DNA of 64,000 nt, taken from assembly GCA_009841435.1 (NCBI GenBank), contig VXLW01000015.1, positions 95,831-159,830 on the forward strand, written 5' to 3'. Numbering within the stretch: the stretch's first letter is position 1; each line of letters begins with the position of its first letter. The notes under the pieces were generated by a model. That model saw only the letters and a program-made list of their open reading frames with translations. It had not been told where the DNA came from and searched no databases. Shown here piece by piece: positions 36,401-44,213 of this stretch. The stretch comes from Dehalococcoidia bacterium (lineage in GTDB: Bacteria > Chloroflexota > Dehalococcoidia > Tepidiformales > Tepidiformaceae). Position numbers and translations under genes: made by a program.

Positions 36401-37443
36401 GAGGCGCTCACCGGCTCAATGGGGCGATAGAAGGCGTTCCCGGCCTCGGTCCATTCGTTCACGATTTTCATGAAGTCCTCACCCATGGGGTCGAGGCCGC
36501 GGATGAGCATGGTGCCGCGACGGATGGTGAAGTCGTGGGGCGCGAGCTCGCCAGCGCGCACGTAGTGGGGCTCGGCGTCCTCGGCATGCCCCCGCTGCGA
36601 GAGCCACCAGGCAAGCGTGAACTCGGCGCGGGCCTCCTGCTCGGCAGCGGTCGGGAGCGTCTGCGCAGCACGCGCCTCTTCAGGAGTCATGGCGGGGCCC
36701 TCCCCCCGCACCCAGGCGCGCAGACGCTCGAGATGGAGCTCGGAGTCGATGCCCGTCATCTCCTTGAAGTCGTTGGATCCGAAGGCGACGTCGTTGGGTC
36801 GCGCGATGCGGCCCTCCTCGTCGAACCAGAGGATGGTGGGGACGTTGATCATGCCGTAGAGGTCCGGGACCAGGTGCTCGGTATCGATGAGGCTGGGGTG
36901 TTCGGCGCTGGCGGCCTCGATCCAGGGGCGGGCATCGTCGGCGGAACGCTCGATCGCGACCGTGATGACGGTGAAGCCCTCGTCCTTGAACTCCTCGTAG
37001 ACGGACTGCCAGACCGGCAGGTCGTAGCGGCAGCCTCACCAGGAGGCGTAGGCGACGAGGAGGACCTTCTTGCCACGCTGGTCGCTCAGGGAGTGCGGGT
37101 TCCCGTCGAGGTCGGGGAGCGTGAAGTCGGGCGCCTGTAGCGAGGCGAGGGCCTCCCCGCGGTCATGGTGGGAGGCCCCCAGCGCGGCGACAACATGCTT
37201 CTCGTCGGTCACAAGCGGGCGCTGCAGGGCATCGGCAAACACGCCAAGGTCGAGGCCGCCATCCCCGACGAGTGCGTCCTGATCGACGGGCACGCACATC
37301 GCGCCCTGGCAGAGCCCTTCGGGCTGCAGCTCCCAGCCGAGTGTGGCCTCAAGGGCGTCGGCGGGGATGGTGGGGCGGGCGGGGTCGGCGACGGTGATCT
37401 CGTCGGTGCGGCCGTCGTGCAGCAGGGTCAGGGTGGCAGACAT
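36397..37443 (-). CDS. Putative selenoprotein A: redoxin with in-frame TGA (U-G-C motif)
   Basis: A 348-residue frame if the TGA at 37036-37038 is read as selenocysteine (U136). Residues 1-95 are an unrecognised N-terminal domain with an LCQGAMCVPV motif. Residues about 98-245 are a thioredoxin fold of the AhpC/TlpA kind (APDFTLPDLDG, VLLVAYASW-U-GCRYDLPVWQ, INVPTILWFDEEG). A C-terminal TPR-like helical stretch (EFTLAWWLSQRGHAEDAEPHY) follows. The TGA replaces the peroxidatic or first redox Cys, and a SECIS-like hairpin lies 15 nt after it. The downstream part stays in the same frame and aligns with copy B. It is co-transcribed with copy B and the SDR gene. Conventional calling would split it in two. 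Confidence 0.85.
37006..37020 (-). promoter_or_regulatory. SECIS-like hairpin of selenoprotein A
   Basis: On the mRNA, CTGCC-GGTCT-GGCAG forms a perfect 5-bp stem with a GGUCU loop that begins 20 nt after the UGA. This fits the bacterial SECIS distance range, and GGUCU is the apical-loop sequence SelB recognises in E. coli fdhF. Confidence 0.75.
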
Positions 37444-37517
37444 GGAAGAGCGCTCCCGGGAATGGCAGGTGGAGCGGATTCTACGGGGCGAGTGAAGGGG
37501 GCGCGTGTGCCCGGGGG

Positions 37518-38558
37518 CTACGCAGGGCTGTCCTCGATCCGGCGGTACAGGGGAGTGCGCGTCAAAGCGCTCTTGATCGCGATCTTCAAGAAGGCGAGGC
37601 CCATGGGGTTGAGGCCGCGGGTGCGCATGGAGCCCCGCCTGATGGTGATGTCGTGCGGGGCGAGCTCACCGGCGCGCTCGTAGTGGCGCTCGGCATCGTC
37701 ATCGTGGCCTTCGCGGGAGAGCCACCACGCCAGGGTGAACTCGGCGCGCGCCTCCTGCTCGGCGGCCGTTGGGAGATCCTGGTGCTTGCGGACCTCGGAC
37801 GGCGTCAGGGCGGGGGCGTCACCGCGCACCCAGGCGCGCAAGCGCCGGAGGTGACGTTTGGAATCCAGGCCCGTCAGCAACTTGAACCGGTTGGAGGCAA
37901 AGGAGGCGTCGTTGGGGCGGGCGATGCGACCTTCCTCGTCGATCCAGACGACGGTGGGGACGTTGATCATGCCGTAGAGGTCGGGCACGAGGTGCTCAAT
38001 GTCGATGAGGCTGGGGTGCTTGGGACTGGCCTTTTCGATCCAGGGCCGGGCGTCCTCAGGCGACCGTTCAATGCCAACTGTGATGACGGTGAAGCCCTCA
38101 TCCGCGAGCTCCTCGTACAAGGACTGCCAGACCGGCAGGTCGTAGCGGCAGCCTCACCAGGAGGCGTAGGCGACGAGCAGCACTTTCTTGCCGCGCTCGT
38201 CGCTGAGGGAGTGGAGGTTGCCAGCGAGGTCGGGGAGGGTGAAGTCGGGAGCATCGAGGGAGTCGAGAGCCTCGGCCCGGTCGTGGTGCGAGGCGCCAAG
38301 GGAAGCGACGGCGTGCTTCTCTTCGGTGACGAGGGGGCGCTGGAGGGCATCGGCCAGCACACGGAGGTCGAGGCCGTCCTCGCGAACGAGGTCATCCTGG
38401 TCCACGGGGATGCACATGTAGCCCTGGCAGAGGCCTTCGGGCTTCAACTCCCAGCCGAGCAGGCTCTCGACTTGTTCGGGGGAGATGGTGGGGCGAGCAA
38501 GGTCGGCGACGGAGATTTCGTCTACGCGGCCATCGTGCAGGAGGGTGAGTGTAGGCAT
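37518..38558 (-). CDS. Putative selenoprotein B: redoxin with in-frame TGA (U-G-C motif)
   Basis: A 346-residue paralogue of the gene at 36397, starting at the ATG at 38558 (GGAG 9 nt upstream), with the in-frame TGA at 38154-38156 as U135. The domain order is the same: N-terminal LCQGYMCIPV domain, redoxin fold (APDFTLPDLAG, VLLVAYASW-U-GCRYDLPVWQ, INVPTVVWIDEEG), and helical C terminus. Over 57 nt around the TGA the two copies are identical, although they diverge elsewhere. The TGA codon is not a sequencing accident, since both copies share it. It sits between tRNA-Ser(UGA) and copy A on the same strand. It is presumably a cytoplasmic thiol/selenol peroxidase or oxidoreductase, since no signal peptide is visible. 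Confidence 0.85.
38124..38138 (-). promoter_or_regulatory. SECIS-like hairpin of selenoprotein B
   Basis: The stem CTGCC/GGCAG and loop GGTCT are identical in sequence and in distance from the UGA (20 nt to the loop) to those of copy A. The lower part of the stem is not conserved between the copies, so only the apical hairpin is supported. Confidence 0.75.
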
Positions 38559-38631
38559 GAGCAATAACTCCAGAGACAGCAGCCAGCTCGGATTCTACGG
38601 GGCGGAAATTGCGTGCGGTGTAAGCAAAACA

Positions 38632-38720
<89 letters not shown>

Positions 38721-38727
38721 TCGTTCG

Positions 38728-38733
38728 ATTGTA
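38728..38733 (-). promoter_or_regulatory. -10 box of tRNA-Ser
   Basis: TACAAT on the minus strand lies 7 nt before the tRNA 5' end. No strong -35 is visible. The transcript could continue into the selenoprotein pair 73 nt beyond the tRNA. Confidence 0.55.
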
Positions 38734-38756
38734 GTGGGGGATGGGCGGAGCCGGAG

Positions 38757-38786
38757 TTAGCAGTCACCATCGGAGAGTGCTAAACT
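38757..38786 (+). promoter_or_regulatory. Promoter of the FmdB-dtd-proS group
   Basis: TTAGCA (38757-38762) and TAAACT (38781-38786) with an 18-nt spacer, about 38 nt before the GTG at 38825. Confidence 0.45.
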
Positions 38787-38824
38787 GCCGGGGTCACACT
38801 TCCGCTCAGCCTGGACGGACTCCC

Positions 38825-39124
38825 GTGCCCACCTACGAGTACCACTGCGAAACCTGCAAGCGCAGATACGACCTGCGCGAGGGATTCGACGCGCCCAGCA
38901 GCCACCCCTGTCAGCGCTGCGACGAGGGCACGGCGACGCGTGTTCTGCACGCGCCCACCGTCGTCTTCAAAGGCAGCGGGTTCTACGTGAACGACAGCCG
39001 CAAGTCGGAGAAGAGCACCAGCTCGAGCGAGAAGACGATGAGCCTGCCCAGCGACTCCGGAAAGAGCGACAGCAAGAGCAAGGGCAAGAGCGCGAAGTCC
39101 AGCAGTTCCTCCTCGAAGGACTAG
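38825..39124 (+). CDS. FmdB-type zinc ribbon protein
   Basis: A 99-residue small protein with the FmdB regulatory-protein pattern: MPTYEYHCETCKRRYDLREGF and CQRCDEGTATRVLHAPTVVFKGSGFYVND. The CxxC pairs form a zinc ribbon. A Ser/Lys-rich disordered tail of about 45 residues follows. The start is a GTG. The family is named for a formamidase-operon regulator, but its molecular role is unproven. It lies just upstream of dtd and proS. Confidence 0.9.
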   Translation: MPTYEYHCETCKRRYDLREGFDAPSSHPCQRCDEGTATRVLHAPTVVFKGSGFYVNDSRKSEKSTSSSEKTMSLPSDSGKSDSKSKGKSAKSSSSSSKD

Positions 39125-39130
39125 CGCGGG

Positions 39131-39595
39131 GTGCGGGCCCTCGTGCAGCGCGTGAGCCGTGCGAGCGTGGGCGTGGACGGCGAGGTCACTGGCGCCATCG
39201 AGAACGGCTTCCTGGTGCTGCTGGGCGTCACCCACGGCGACAACGAAGCGGTTGCGGATGCGCTCGCGCGCAAGGTCGCGGGGCTGCGGGTGTTCGAGGA
39301 TACGGACGGGAAGATGAACCTGGACCTGGCGGCCGTGGGCGGCGCCATGCTGTGCGTCAGCCAGTTCACCCTCTACGGGAATGTGCGGAAGGGGCGGCGG
39401 CCGTCGTTCACGGAGGCAGCGGAGCCGGAGCTGGCAGAGGCGCTCTACGAGCGCTTCTGCGCGACGGTCGAGGGAGAAGGGGTGCGATGTGCACGAGGAC
39501 GCTTCGGCGCGCACATGGAGGTCGAGAGCGTGAACGACGGGCCCGTCACGCTGCTCATCGACAGCGCCGACCTGGAGCGCCCGCGCCGCGCTTGA
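39131..39595 (+). CDS. dtd: D-aminoacyl-tRNA deacylase
   Basis: A 154-residue Dtd enzyme that removes D-amino acids (and Gly from tRNA-Ala) from mischarged tRNAs. The catalytic-site motifs CVSQFTLYGN and the cis-Gly-Pro region NDGPVTLLID are present, and the N terminus MRALVQRVSRASVGVDGE is diagnostic. GTG start 6 nt after the FmdB-type gene. It fits the neighbouring proS as a translation-fidelity function. Confidence 0.95.
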   Translation: MRALVQRVSRASVGVDGEVTGAIENGFLVLLGVTHGDNEAVADALARKVAGLRVFEDTDGKMNLDLAAVGGAMLCVSQFTLYGNVRKGRRPSFTEAAEPELAEALYERFCATVEGEGVRCARGRFGAHMEVESVNDGPVTLLIDSADLERPRRA

Positions 39596-39625
39596 CCGGA
39601 GCGATGGGGCGGGGAGAGTAGGCCT

Positions 39626-41332
39626 ATGACCGTATCGACGCGGATGAGTCGCTACTTCCTGAAGACGCTGAGGGAAGCGCCGGCCGAGGCGGAGCTGCCG
39701 AGCCACCGGCTGCTGCTGCGCGCGGGACTCGTGATGCCGCTGGCCGCGGGGCTCTACTGCTTCACGCCTCTGGGATGGCGCGCGATGCGCCGCGTGGAGG
39801 AGCTGGTGCGCGAGGAGATGAACCGGGCAGGCGCGCAGGAGCTGCGGCTGCCAGCCCTGCAGCCGGTCGAGCTCTGGGAACAATCGGGACGCAACGAGAT
39901 CTTCGGGGACGTGCTTTACCGCGTCTCAGACCGCCGGGAGCGGGACTTCGTGCTCGCCCCCACGCACGAGGAGGCGGTCAGCGCGCTTGCGGCCTCGCAG
40001 GTGCAGAGCTATCGCGACCTGCCCGTGACGCTCTACCAGTTCCAGCAGAAGTTCCGGGACGAGCCGCGTCCTCGCGGCGGGCTCATCCGGCTGCGGGAGT
40101 TCTGCATGAAGGACGCCTACAGCTTCGATCCGGACTGGGAGACGCTGGACGAGTCGTACCAGGCGATGTTTGACGCCTACGCGCGCATCTTCGCGCGGGC
40201 GGACGTGCCCGCCGTGCCGGTCGAGGCGGACTCGGGAGCAATCGGGGGGAAGGACAGCCAGGAGTTCATCTACCTGAACGAGAACGGCGAGGACGAGGTG
40301 CTGCTGTGCTCCTCGTGCGGCTACGCAGCGAACGCGGAGAAGGCGACCTTCCAGGCGGAACCGCCGGTCGCGGCCGAGCCCGCACCGGTCGAGCGCGTGG
40401 ACACGCCGGGTGTGGGAACGATCGCGAGCCTGGCGGCGTTCCTCGGAGTGGAGGAGCGGCAGACCGTGAAGGCCGTGTTCTACGCCGCCGACGGCGAGCC
40501 GGTGTTCGTCGCCATCCGGGGCGATCTCGAGGTGAACGAGACGAAGCTGCGGAACCTGCTCAAGGCGGTCGAGCTCGAGCCGATGGACGACGGGGCAGTG
40601 GCGCGACACGGGCTCGTGGCGGGGTCTGCCTCGCCAGTAGGGCTGGAGGGGATGCGGGTGGTGGCGGACACGAGCGCTACGGAGGCGGTGAACCTAGTTG
40701 GTGGGGCGAACGAACCGGACGCGCATCTGCTCAACCTGAACTACGACCGCGACTGGACGGCGACCCTCGTCGACGACATCGCCCTGGCGGAGGGTGGGCA
40801 CCGCTGCCTCAGCTGCGAGGGCACCCTGGACGTGCGGGCGGGCATGGAGCTCGGGCACGTCTTCAAGCTGGGCTCGACCTACGCCGAGGCGCTCGACGTT
40901 CGCTACCTCGACGGCGAGGGCGAGCGGCATCACGCCGTGATGGGCTGCTACGGCATCGGCGTCGACCGCCTGCTGGCGGCGGTCCTTGAGGCGAACCACG
41001 ACGAGGACGGCATCATCTGGCCGGCGATCCTGGCGCCGTTTGACGTGCACGTGGTCGTGCTGGGCGGCGACAAGCCGGAGGTGGAAGCGGCGCTGGGCGA
41101 GCTGGAGGCGGCACTGGAGGCCGCGGGGTTGGAAGCGCTCGTGGACGACCGGGACGAGTCGCCTGGGGCGAAGTTCAAGGACGCGGACCTGCTAGGCATG
41201 CCGGTCCGCCTGACCGTGAGTCCGCGCGCGCTCGGGCAGGGCGGCATCGAGGTGCAGGTCCGGGCCTCGGGCGAGCGTGAGGTCGTGCCGCTGGGGGAGG
41301 TCGTGGGGAGGATCCAGGAGCGGGGGGCGTAG
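39626..41332 (+). CDS. proS: Prolyl-tRNA synthetase (bacterial type)
   Basis: A 568-residue class II synthetase charging tRNA-Pro. Motif 2/3 segments are visible: QKFRDEPRPRGGLIRLREFC and MGCYGIGVDRLLAAV. A YbaK-like editing insertion lies at about residues 230-390 (ERQTVKAVFYAADGEPVFVAIRGD), as expected for the prokaryote-type enzyme. A C-terminal anticodon-binding domain follows. The ATG is near GGGGAG. A weak hairpin follows the stop. Confidence 0.96.
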   Translation: MTVSTRMSRYFLKTLREAPAEAELPSHRLLLRAGLVMPLAAGLYCFTPLGWRAMRRVEELVREEMNRAGAQELRLPALQPVELWEQSGRNEIFGDVLYRVSDRRERDFVLAPTHEEAVSALAASQVQSYRDLPVTLYQFQQKFRDEPRPRGGLIRLREFCMKDAYSFDPDWETLDESYQAMFDAYARIFARADVPAVPVEADSGAIGGKDSQEFIYLNENGEDEVLLCSSCGYAANAEKATFQAEPPVAAEPAPVERVDTPGVGTIASLAAFLGVEERQTVKAVFYAADGEPVFVAIRGDLEVNETKLRNLLKAVELEPMDDGAVARHGLVAGSASPVGLEGMRVVADTSATEAVNLVGGANEPDAHLLNLNYDRDWTATLVDDIALAEGGHRCLSCEGTLDVRAGMELGHVFKLGSTYAEALDVRYLDGEGERHHAVMGCYGIGVDRLLAAVLEANHDEDGIIWPAILAPFDVHVVVLGGDKPEVEAALGELEAALEAAGLEALVDDRDESPGAKFKDADLLGMPVRLTVSPRALGQGGIEVQVRASGEREVVPLGEVVGRIQERGA

Positions 41333-41337
41333 GGCGA

Positions 41338-41356
41338 GGCGCGGGTTTCTTGCGCC
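41338..41356 (+). terminator. Weak hairpin after proS
   Basis: GGCGC (41338-41342) pairs with GCGCC (41352-41356) across a 9-nt loop, 6 nt past the proS stop. There is no T run, so this is only a candidate. Confidence 0.3.
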
Positions 41357-41380
41357 TGCCCTCTCTTGAGCAGGGGAGCG

Positions 41381-41503
41381 TCAGCGTCCCACCTTGCCCG
41401 TCAGCCACCACAACAGCACGAAGAACACTCCTGCCAGCAGCGGGATCCCGACCATCAGAAGCAGGTCCATCCCGCCAAAGTCGCGCATCGCGTAGTCGGG
41501 CAT
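41381..41503 (-). CDS. Putative 40-residue single-helix membrane protein
   Basis: ATG at 41503 to TGA at 41381-41383 encodes a 40-residue protein. The first 12 residues read MPDYAMRDFGGM. A strong hydrophobic helix follows (LLLMVGIPLLAGVFFVLLWW), then the basic end LTGKVGR. The Shine-Dalgarno is poor, but a TACTAT-like box lies about 45 nt upstream. It fills most of the 300-nt gap between proS and tRNA-Phe. No family is recognised. Confidence 0.45.
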   Translation of the reverse strand: MPDYAMRDFGGMDLLLMVGIPLLAGVFFVLLWWLTGKVGR

Positions 41504-41595
41504 GCTGTCGGTCTCGGGGCCTTATGGGGCCCTGATACGAGAATCCTATAGTAGCCGCACAGGGCATTGGGCCCGGAAGCTACAGGCTCCGCTCC

Positions 41596-41624
41596 TTGCC
41601 CCTGCCGGATGCGGTTCCTACGAT
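41596..41624 (+). promoter_or_regulatory. Promoter of tRNA-Phe
   Basis: TTGCCC (41596-41601) and TACGAT (41619-41624) with a 17-nt spacer, 9 nt before the tRNA 5' end. Confidence 0.7.
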
Positions 41625-41633
41625 GGCCTGCAC

Positions 41634-41709
41634 GCTGAGGTAGCTCAGTTGGTAGAGCACTGCGCTGAAAACGCAGGTGTCCCCAGTTCGATTCTGGGCC
41701 TCAGCACCA
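41634..41709 (+). tRNA. tRNA-Phe (anticodon GAA)
   Basis: A complete 76-nt cloverleaf: acceptor GCTGAGG/CCTCAGC, D arm TAGCTCAGTTGGTAGAGC, anticodon loop CTGAAAA (anticodon GAA), T arm GTTCGATTC. Discriminator A and an encoded CCA. Confidence 0.96.
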
Positions 41710-41728
41710 CCCCTGCACCTGCACCGGG

Positions 41729-43069
41729 CTACTTCGCGGCCGGCGTCAGCTCCGGCGAGCGGCGGCCGCGACGGTCAACTTCCCCGAATTCCACCTCGGC
41801 TTCCCGCGTGCTGGTGTCGATGCGGCGCAGGGCGGGACTCAGGCCGAGGAAGAGGACCGCGAAGACCAGCATGAGCCCGGATGCCAGCGCCACAACAATG
41901 GGCGCCCCGAACTCCTCGGCAAGCCAGCTAATCGGGAGCGTGGCGAGTGGAGTGAGTCCGAAGGACATCATGAGCAGGCTCATCACGCGGCCTCGCACGA
42001 AGTCGGGAATCAGGACCTGGATGGCGGTGTTGTTCAGCACCATGAAGATGGTGACGAAAATGTCGGCGAGGAGGATGAGCGGGAGGGCGACCAGGAACCA
42101 GGGACTGATGGAGAAGAAGATGAGCGTGGCCCCGAACGCGAGGATGCTGGCCATCATGAGGCGCAGCCGTCTGTGCGATTCGCCAACCCACGCCACATAG
42201 ACGGACCCCAGCAGCCCCCCGACTCCGGCCGCTGCGTTGAGGATGCCGAGGCCAGTCTCGCCGGAGTTCCAGACATCGAGGGCGAATACCACGAGCAGCG
42301 TCTGGAACGGCATGGCGAGGAGCGTCGGGACCAGGCCGAGGAAGAGCAGCACCCGCACGGGCGGGTGCTCCCACACGTAGCGGAAGCCGTCGGCCATGTC
42401 ACCGAACACGGTGCGCCGCTCTTCGACGTCGTCGGGGTAGGACGGGCGAATCCGGAACATTGAGGCGAGCCCGATCACGTAGAGGATGAGGGCGATGGCC
42501 CAGGTGTTAGGGATCCCGATGATGGAGATGAGGATCCCAGCAGCAACAGGCCCCGTGATGCGGGTGAAGTTCATCCCGCCCATCTGGAGGGCCATGGCGT
42601 TCCCGAGGCCCTGCCGGCCAACGACGTTCGCAATGATCGCCTGGCGCGCAGGCATCATGAAGGGGAAGAGGGCGCCAAGGATACCGGTGAGTACAAGGAG
42701 GAAGGGGAAGGTCAGCTGGTCGGTGACAAGGAGGAAGTAGACGAGAGCCTCATCAATGATTACCGCGATCTGAACGAACAGGATGAGCTTGCGGCGGTCA
42801 ATGCGGTCCGCAACCGCGCCGCCCAGGGGCGAGATGAGAAGCATGGGGATGGCGACGACGAAGTTGACGATGCCGAGAGCAAAGGCGTTGTCATCGGTGA
42901 GGTCGTAGGCGAGGACGGAGCGCACGAGGAACTGGGCCATCATCGCGAACATGAAGCAGAGGTTGCTGATGTAGAGCCAGCGGAACTGCTCGTAGCGCAG
43001 CGAGGAGGTCAGCCGGTCCCAGGACGAGTTGTAGTGGGCCTCGACCACGTGGACGCCAGAACGGGACAC
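41729..43069 (-). CDS. MFS transporter
   Basis: A 446-residue major facilitator protein, distinct from the 15.9-20.1 kb triplet but in the same exporter group (RWLYISNLCFMFAMMAQFLVR, GGAVADRIDRRKLILF, PARQAIIANVVGRQGLGNAM, MSLLMMSFGLTPLATLPISW). I prefer the GTG at 43069 with GGAGG 8 nt upstream; the GTG at 43087 is one base from a TAGAAT -10 box and would not be in the transcript. Likely efflux of small lipophilic molecules. Confidence 0.88.
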   Translation of the reverse strand: MSRSGVHVVEAHYNSSWDRLTSSLRYEQFRWLYISNLCFMFAMMAQFLVRSVLAYDLTDDNAFALGIVNFVVAIPMLLISPLGGAVADRIDRRKLILFVQIAVIIDEALVYFLLVTDQLTFPFLLVLTGILGALFPFMMPARQAIIANVVGRQGLGNAMALQMGGMNFTRITGPVAAGILISIIGIPNTWAIALILYVIGLASMFRIRPSYPDDVEERRTVFGDMADGFRYVWEHPPVRVLLFLGLVPTLLAMPFQTLLVVFALDVWNSGETGLGILNAAAGVGGLLGSVYVAWVGESHRRLRLMMASILAFGATLIFFSISPWFLVALPLILLADIFVTIFMVLNNTAIQVLIPDFVRGRVMSLLMMSFGLTPLATLPISWLAEEFGAPIVVALASGLMLVFAVLFLGLSPALRRIDTSTREAEVEFGEVDRRGRRSPELTPAAK

Positions 43070-43088
43070 GCGAGGGCCCTCCGCCACG

Positions 43089-43094
43089 ATTCTA
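43089..43094 (-). promoter_or_regulatory. -10 box of the MFS gene at 41.7 kb
   Basis: TAGAAT on the minus strand, 19 nt before the preferred GTG at 43069. Confidence 0.5.
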
Positions 43095-43126
43095 GCGGCT
43101 CGGCCTGGACGGTCGGCTAGGGGAAC

Positions 43127-43924
43127 TTATGTCCAGGTGCCCTTCCAGTCGGGGTCGCGCTTCTCGGCGAAGGCCCGCGGTCCCTCCACGGAGTCGGGGG
43201 ACTGGCGGCGGCGGCTCTCCCAGGTGAAGACGGTCTGGGAGGCGTCAGGAAGCGCCATCTCCAGCCCGCGCATTGCCGTCTCCTTGGTGGAACGCACGGA
43301 GAGGGGCGCGCAGCTGAGGATGTCGGTGACCCAGCGGTCGACGGCTTCGTCGAGCTCCTCGAGGGGGACAACCTCGTTGACGAGGCCGAGCTCGTAGGCG
43401 CGCTGGGCGGTCATGTGGCGACCCGTGAGCATGTGGCCCATGACGGCCTTGAGGGGACCCTGGCGGGGCAGGCGGTGGACGCCGTTGGCCCCGGCGATAA
43501 GCCCGACCTTTGGCTCGGTCAGGCCGAAGCGGGCGTGCTCGGCGGCGACGACGATGTCGCAGGCGAGGGCCATCTCGAAGCCGCCCCCGAGGGCGTAACC
43601 GTTCACCCGCGCGATGATCGGCTTGTAGAGGTTGAAGCGGCTGGTAAGGCCGCCGAAGCCGGTGCCGGGCCAGCGCACGGCTGGGCGCTCGGAGGCGGGC
43701 AGGCGTGACATCTCGGCGGTGAACTTGAGGTCGTTGCCGGCGCTGAAGGCGCGACCGCCCTCGCCGGTGAAGACGGCGACCCAGAGGTCGTCGTCGTTGG
43801 CGAAGTCCTCCCAGACCTCATGCAGCTCGAGGTTCGCGTAGACGTGGAGTGAGTTCATCACCTCGGGGCGAGTGATGGTGATGTAGGCGACACGGTCCTT
43901 CTTCTCGTAGCTGCAAAACTCCAC
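43127..43924 (-). CDS. Enoyl-CoA hydratase/isomerase family protein
   Basis: A 265-residue crotonase-fold protein. The GTG at 43924 has GGGAGGT 7 nt upstream and gives the normal N terminus (MEFCSYEKKDRVAYITITRPEVMNSL). The oxyanion-hole loop FSAGNDLKF and the second one, NGYALGGGFEMALACD, are intact. EPKVGL has Glu at one usual catalytic position. It acts on acyl-CoA thioesters, probably as hydratase or isomerase in a degradation pathway. The longer upstream frame is read-through. Confidence 0.9.
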   Translation of the reverse strand: MEFCSYEKKDRVAYITITRPEVMNSLHVYANLELHEVWEDFANDDDLWVAVFTGEGGRAFSAGNDLKFTAEMSRLPASERPAVRWPGTGFGGLTSRFNLYKPIIARVNGYALGGGFEMALACDIVVAAEHARFGLTEPKVGLIAGANGVHRLPRQGPLKAVMGHMLTGRHMTAQRAYELGLVNEVVPLEELDEAVDRWVTDILSCAPLSVRSTKETAMRGLEMALPDASQTVFTWESRRRQSPDSVEGPRAFAEKRDPDWKGTWT

Positions 43925-43952
43925 GTTGGCGACCTCCCGAGGTGTGAGTGGC

Positions 43953-43958
43953 ACTCTA
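43953..43958 (-). promoter_or_regulatory. -10 box of the enoyl-CoA hydratase gene
   Basis: TAGAGT on the minus strand, 28 nt before the GTG at 43924, with the Shine-Dalgarno between. Confidence 0.45.
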
Positions 43959-43993
43959 CCGCCCACCGGCCTACTGCGCCGCCACAGCCTCGC

Positions 43994-43999
43994 TAGACT
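43994..43999 (+). promoter_or_regulatory. -10 box of the 51-residue membrane protein, leaderless type
   Basis: TAGACT ends 7 nt before the GTG at 44007; no Shine-Dalgarno is present. Confidence 0.5.
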
Positions 44000-44006
44000 G
44001 GACCTC

Positions 44007-44162
44007 GTGTCGTTTCTGATCGGGCTCGTGCTGCTGCCGTTTTTCGTGTGGTCGTGGATCAAGCACGACGCCGACGAGGACGCCGCGGCCGCGCTGTCGA
44101 TTGCGGCGTGGATGGTGATCGGTGTCAGCGCGATGGCGGCCATCTGGTACGCATTCGGGTAA
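44007..44162 (+). CDS. Small two-helix membrane protein
   Basis: A 51-residue protein starting at GTG 44007. Two hydrophobic stretches (FLIGLVLLPFFVWSWI and ALSIAAWMVIGVSAMAAIWY) are separated by a charged KHDADED turn. The start is supported by the TAGACT box 7 nt upstream. No family recognised. It lies divergent from the enoyl-CoA hydratase and upstream of a methyltransferase. Confidence 0.65.
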   Translation: MSFLIGLVLLPFFVWSWIKHDADEDAAAALSIAAWMVIGVSAMAAIWYAFG

Positions 44163-44213
44163 GGCGGCCGTACCGCTGGCCCGCTCCCCGGACCCGCGAG
44201 AGAATGGGTGCCC

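Noticed and set aside
36397..38564. Reading the split redoxin frames as two pseudogenes or as sequencing errors
   Set aside because: Two diverged copies share the identical TGA at the same codon, have no other lesion, and are most conserved exactly around the TGA and the hairpin. Decay or error would not produce this.
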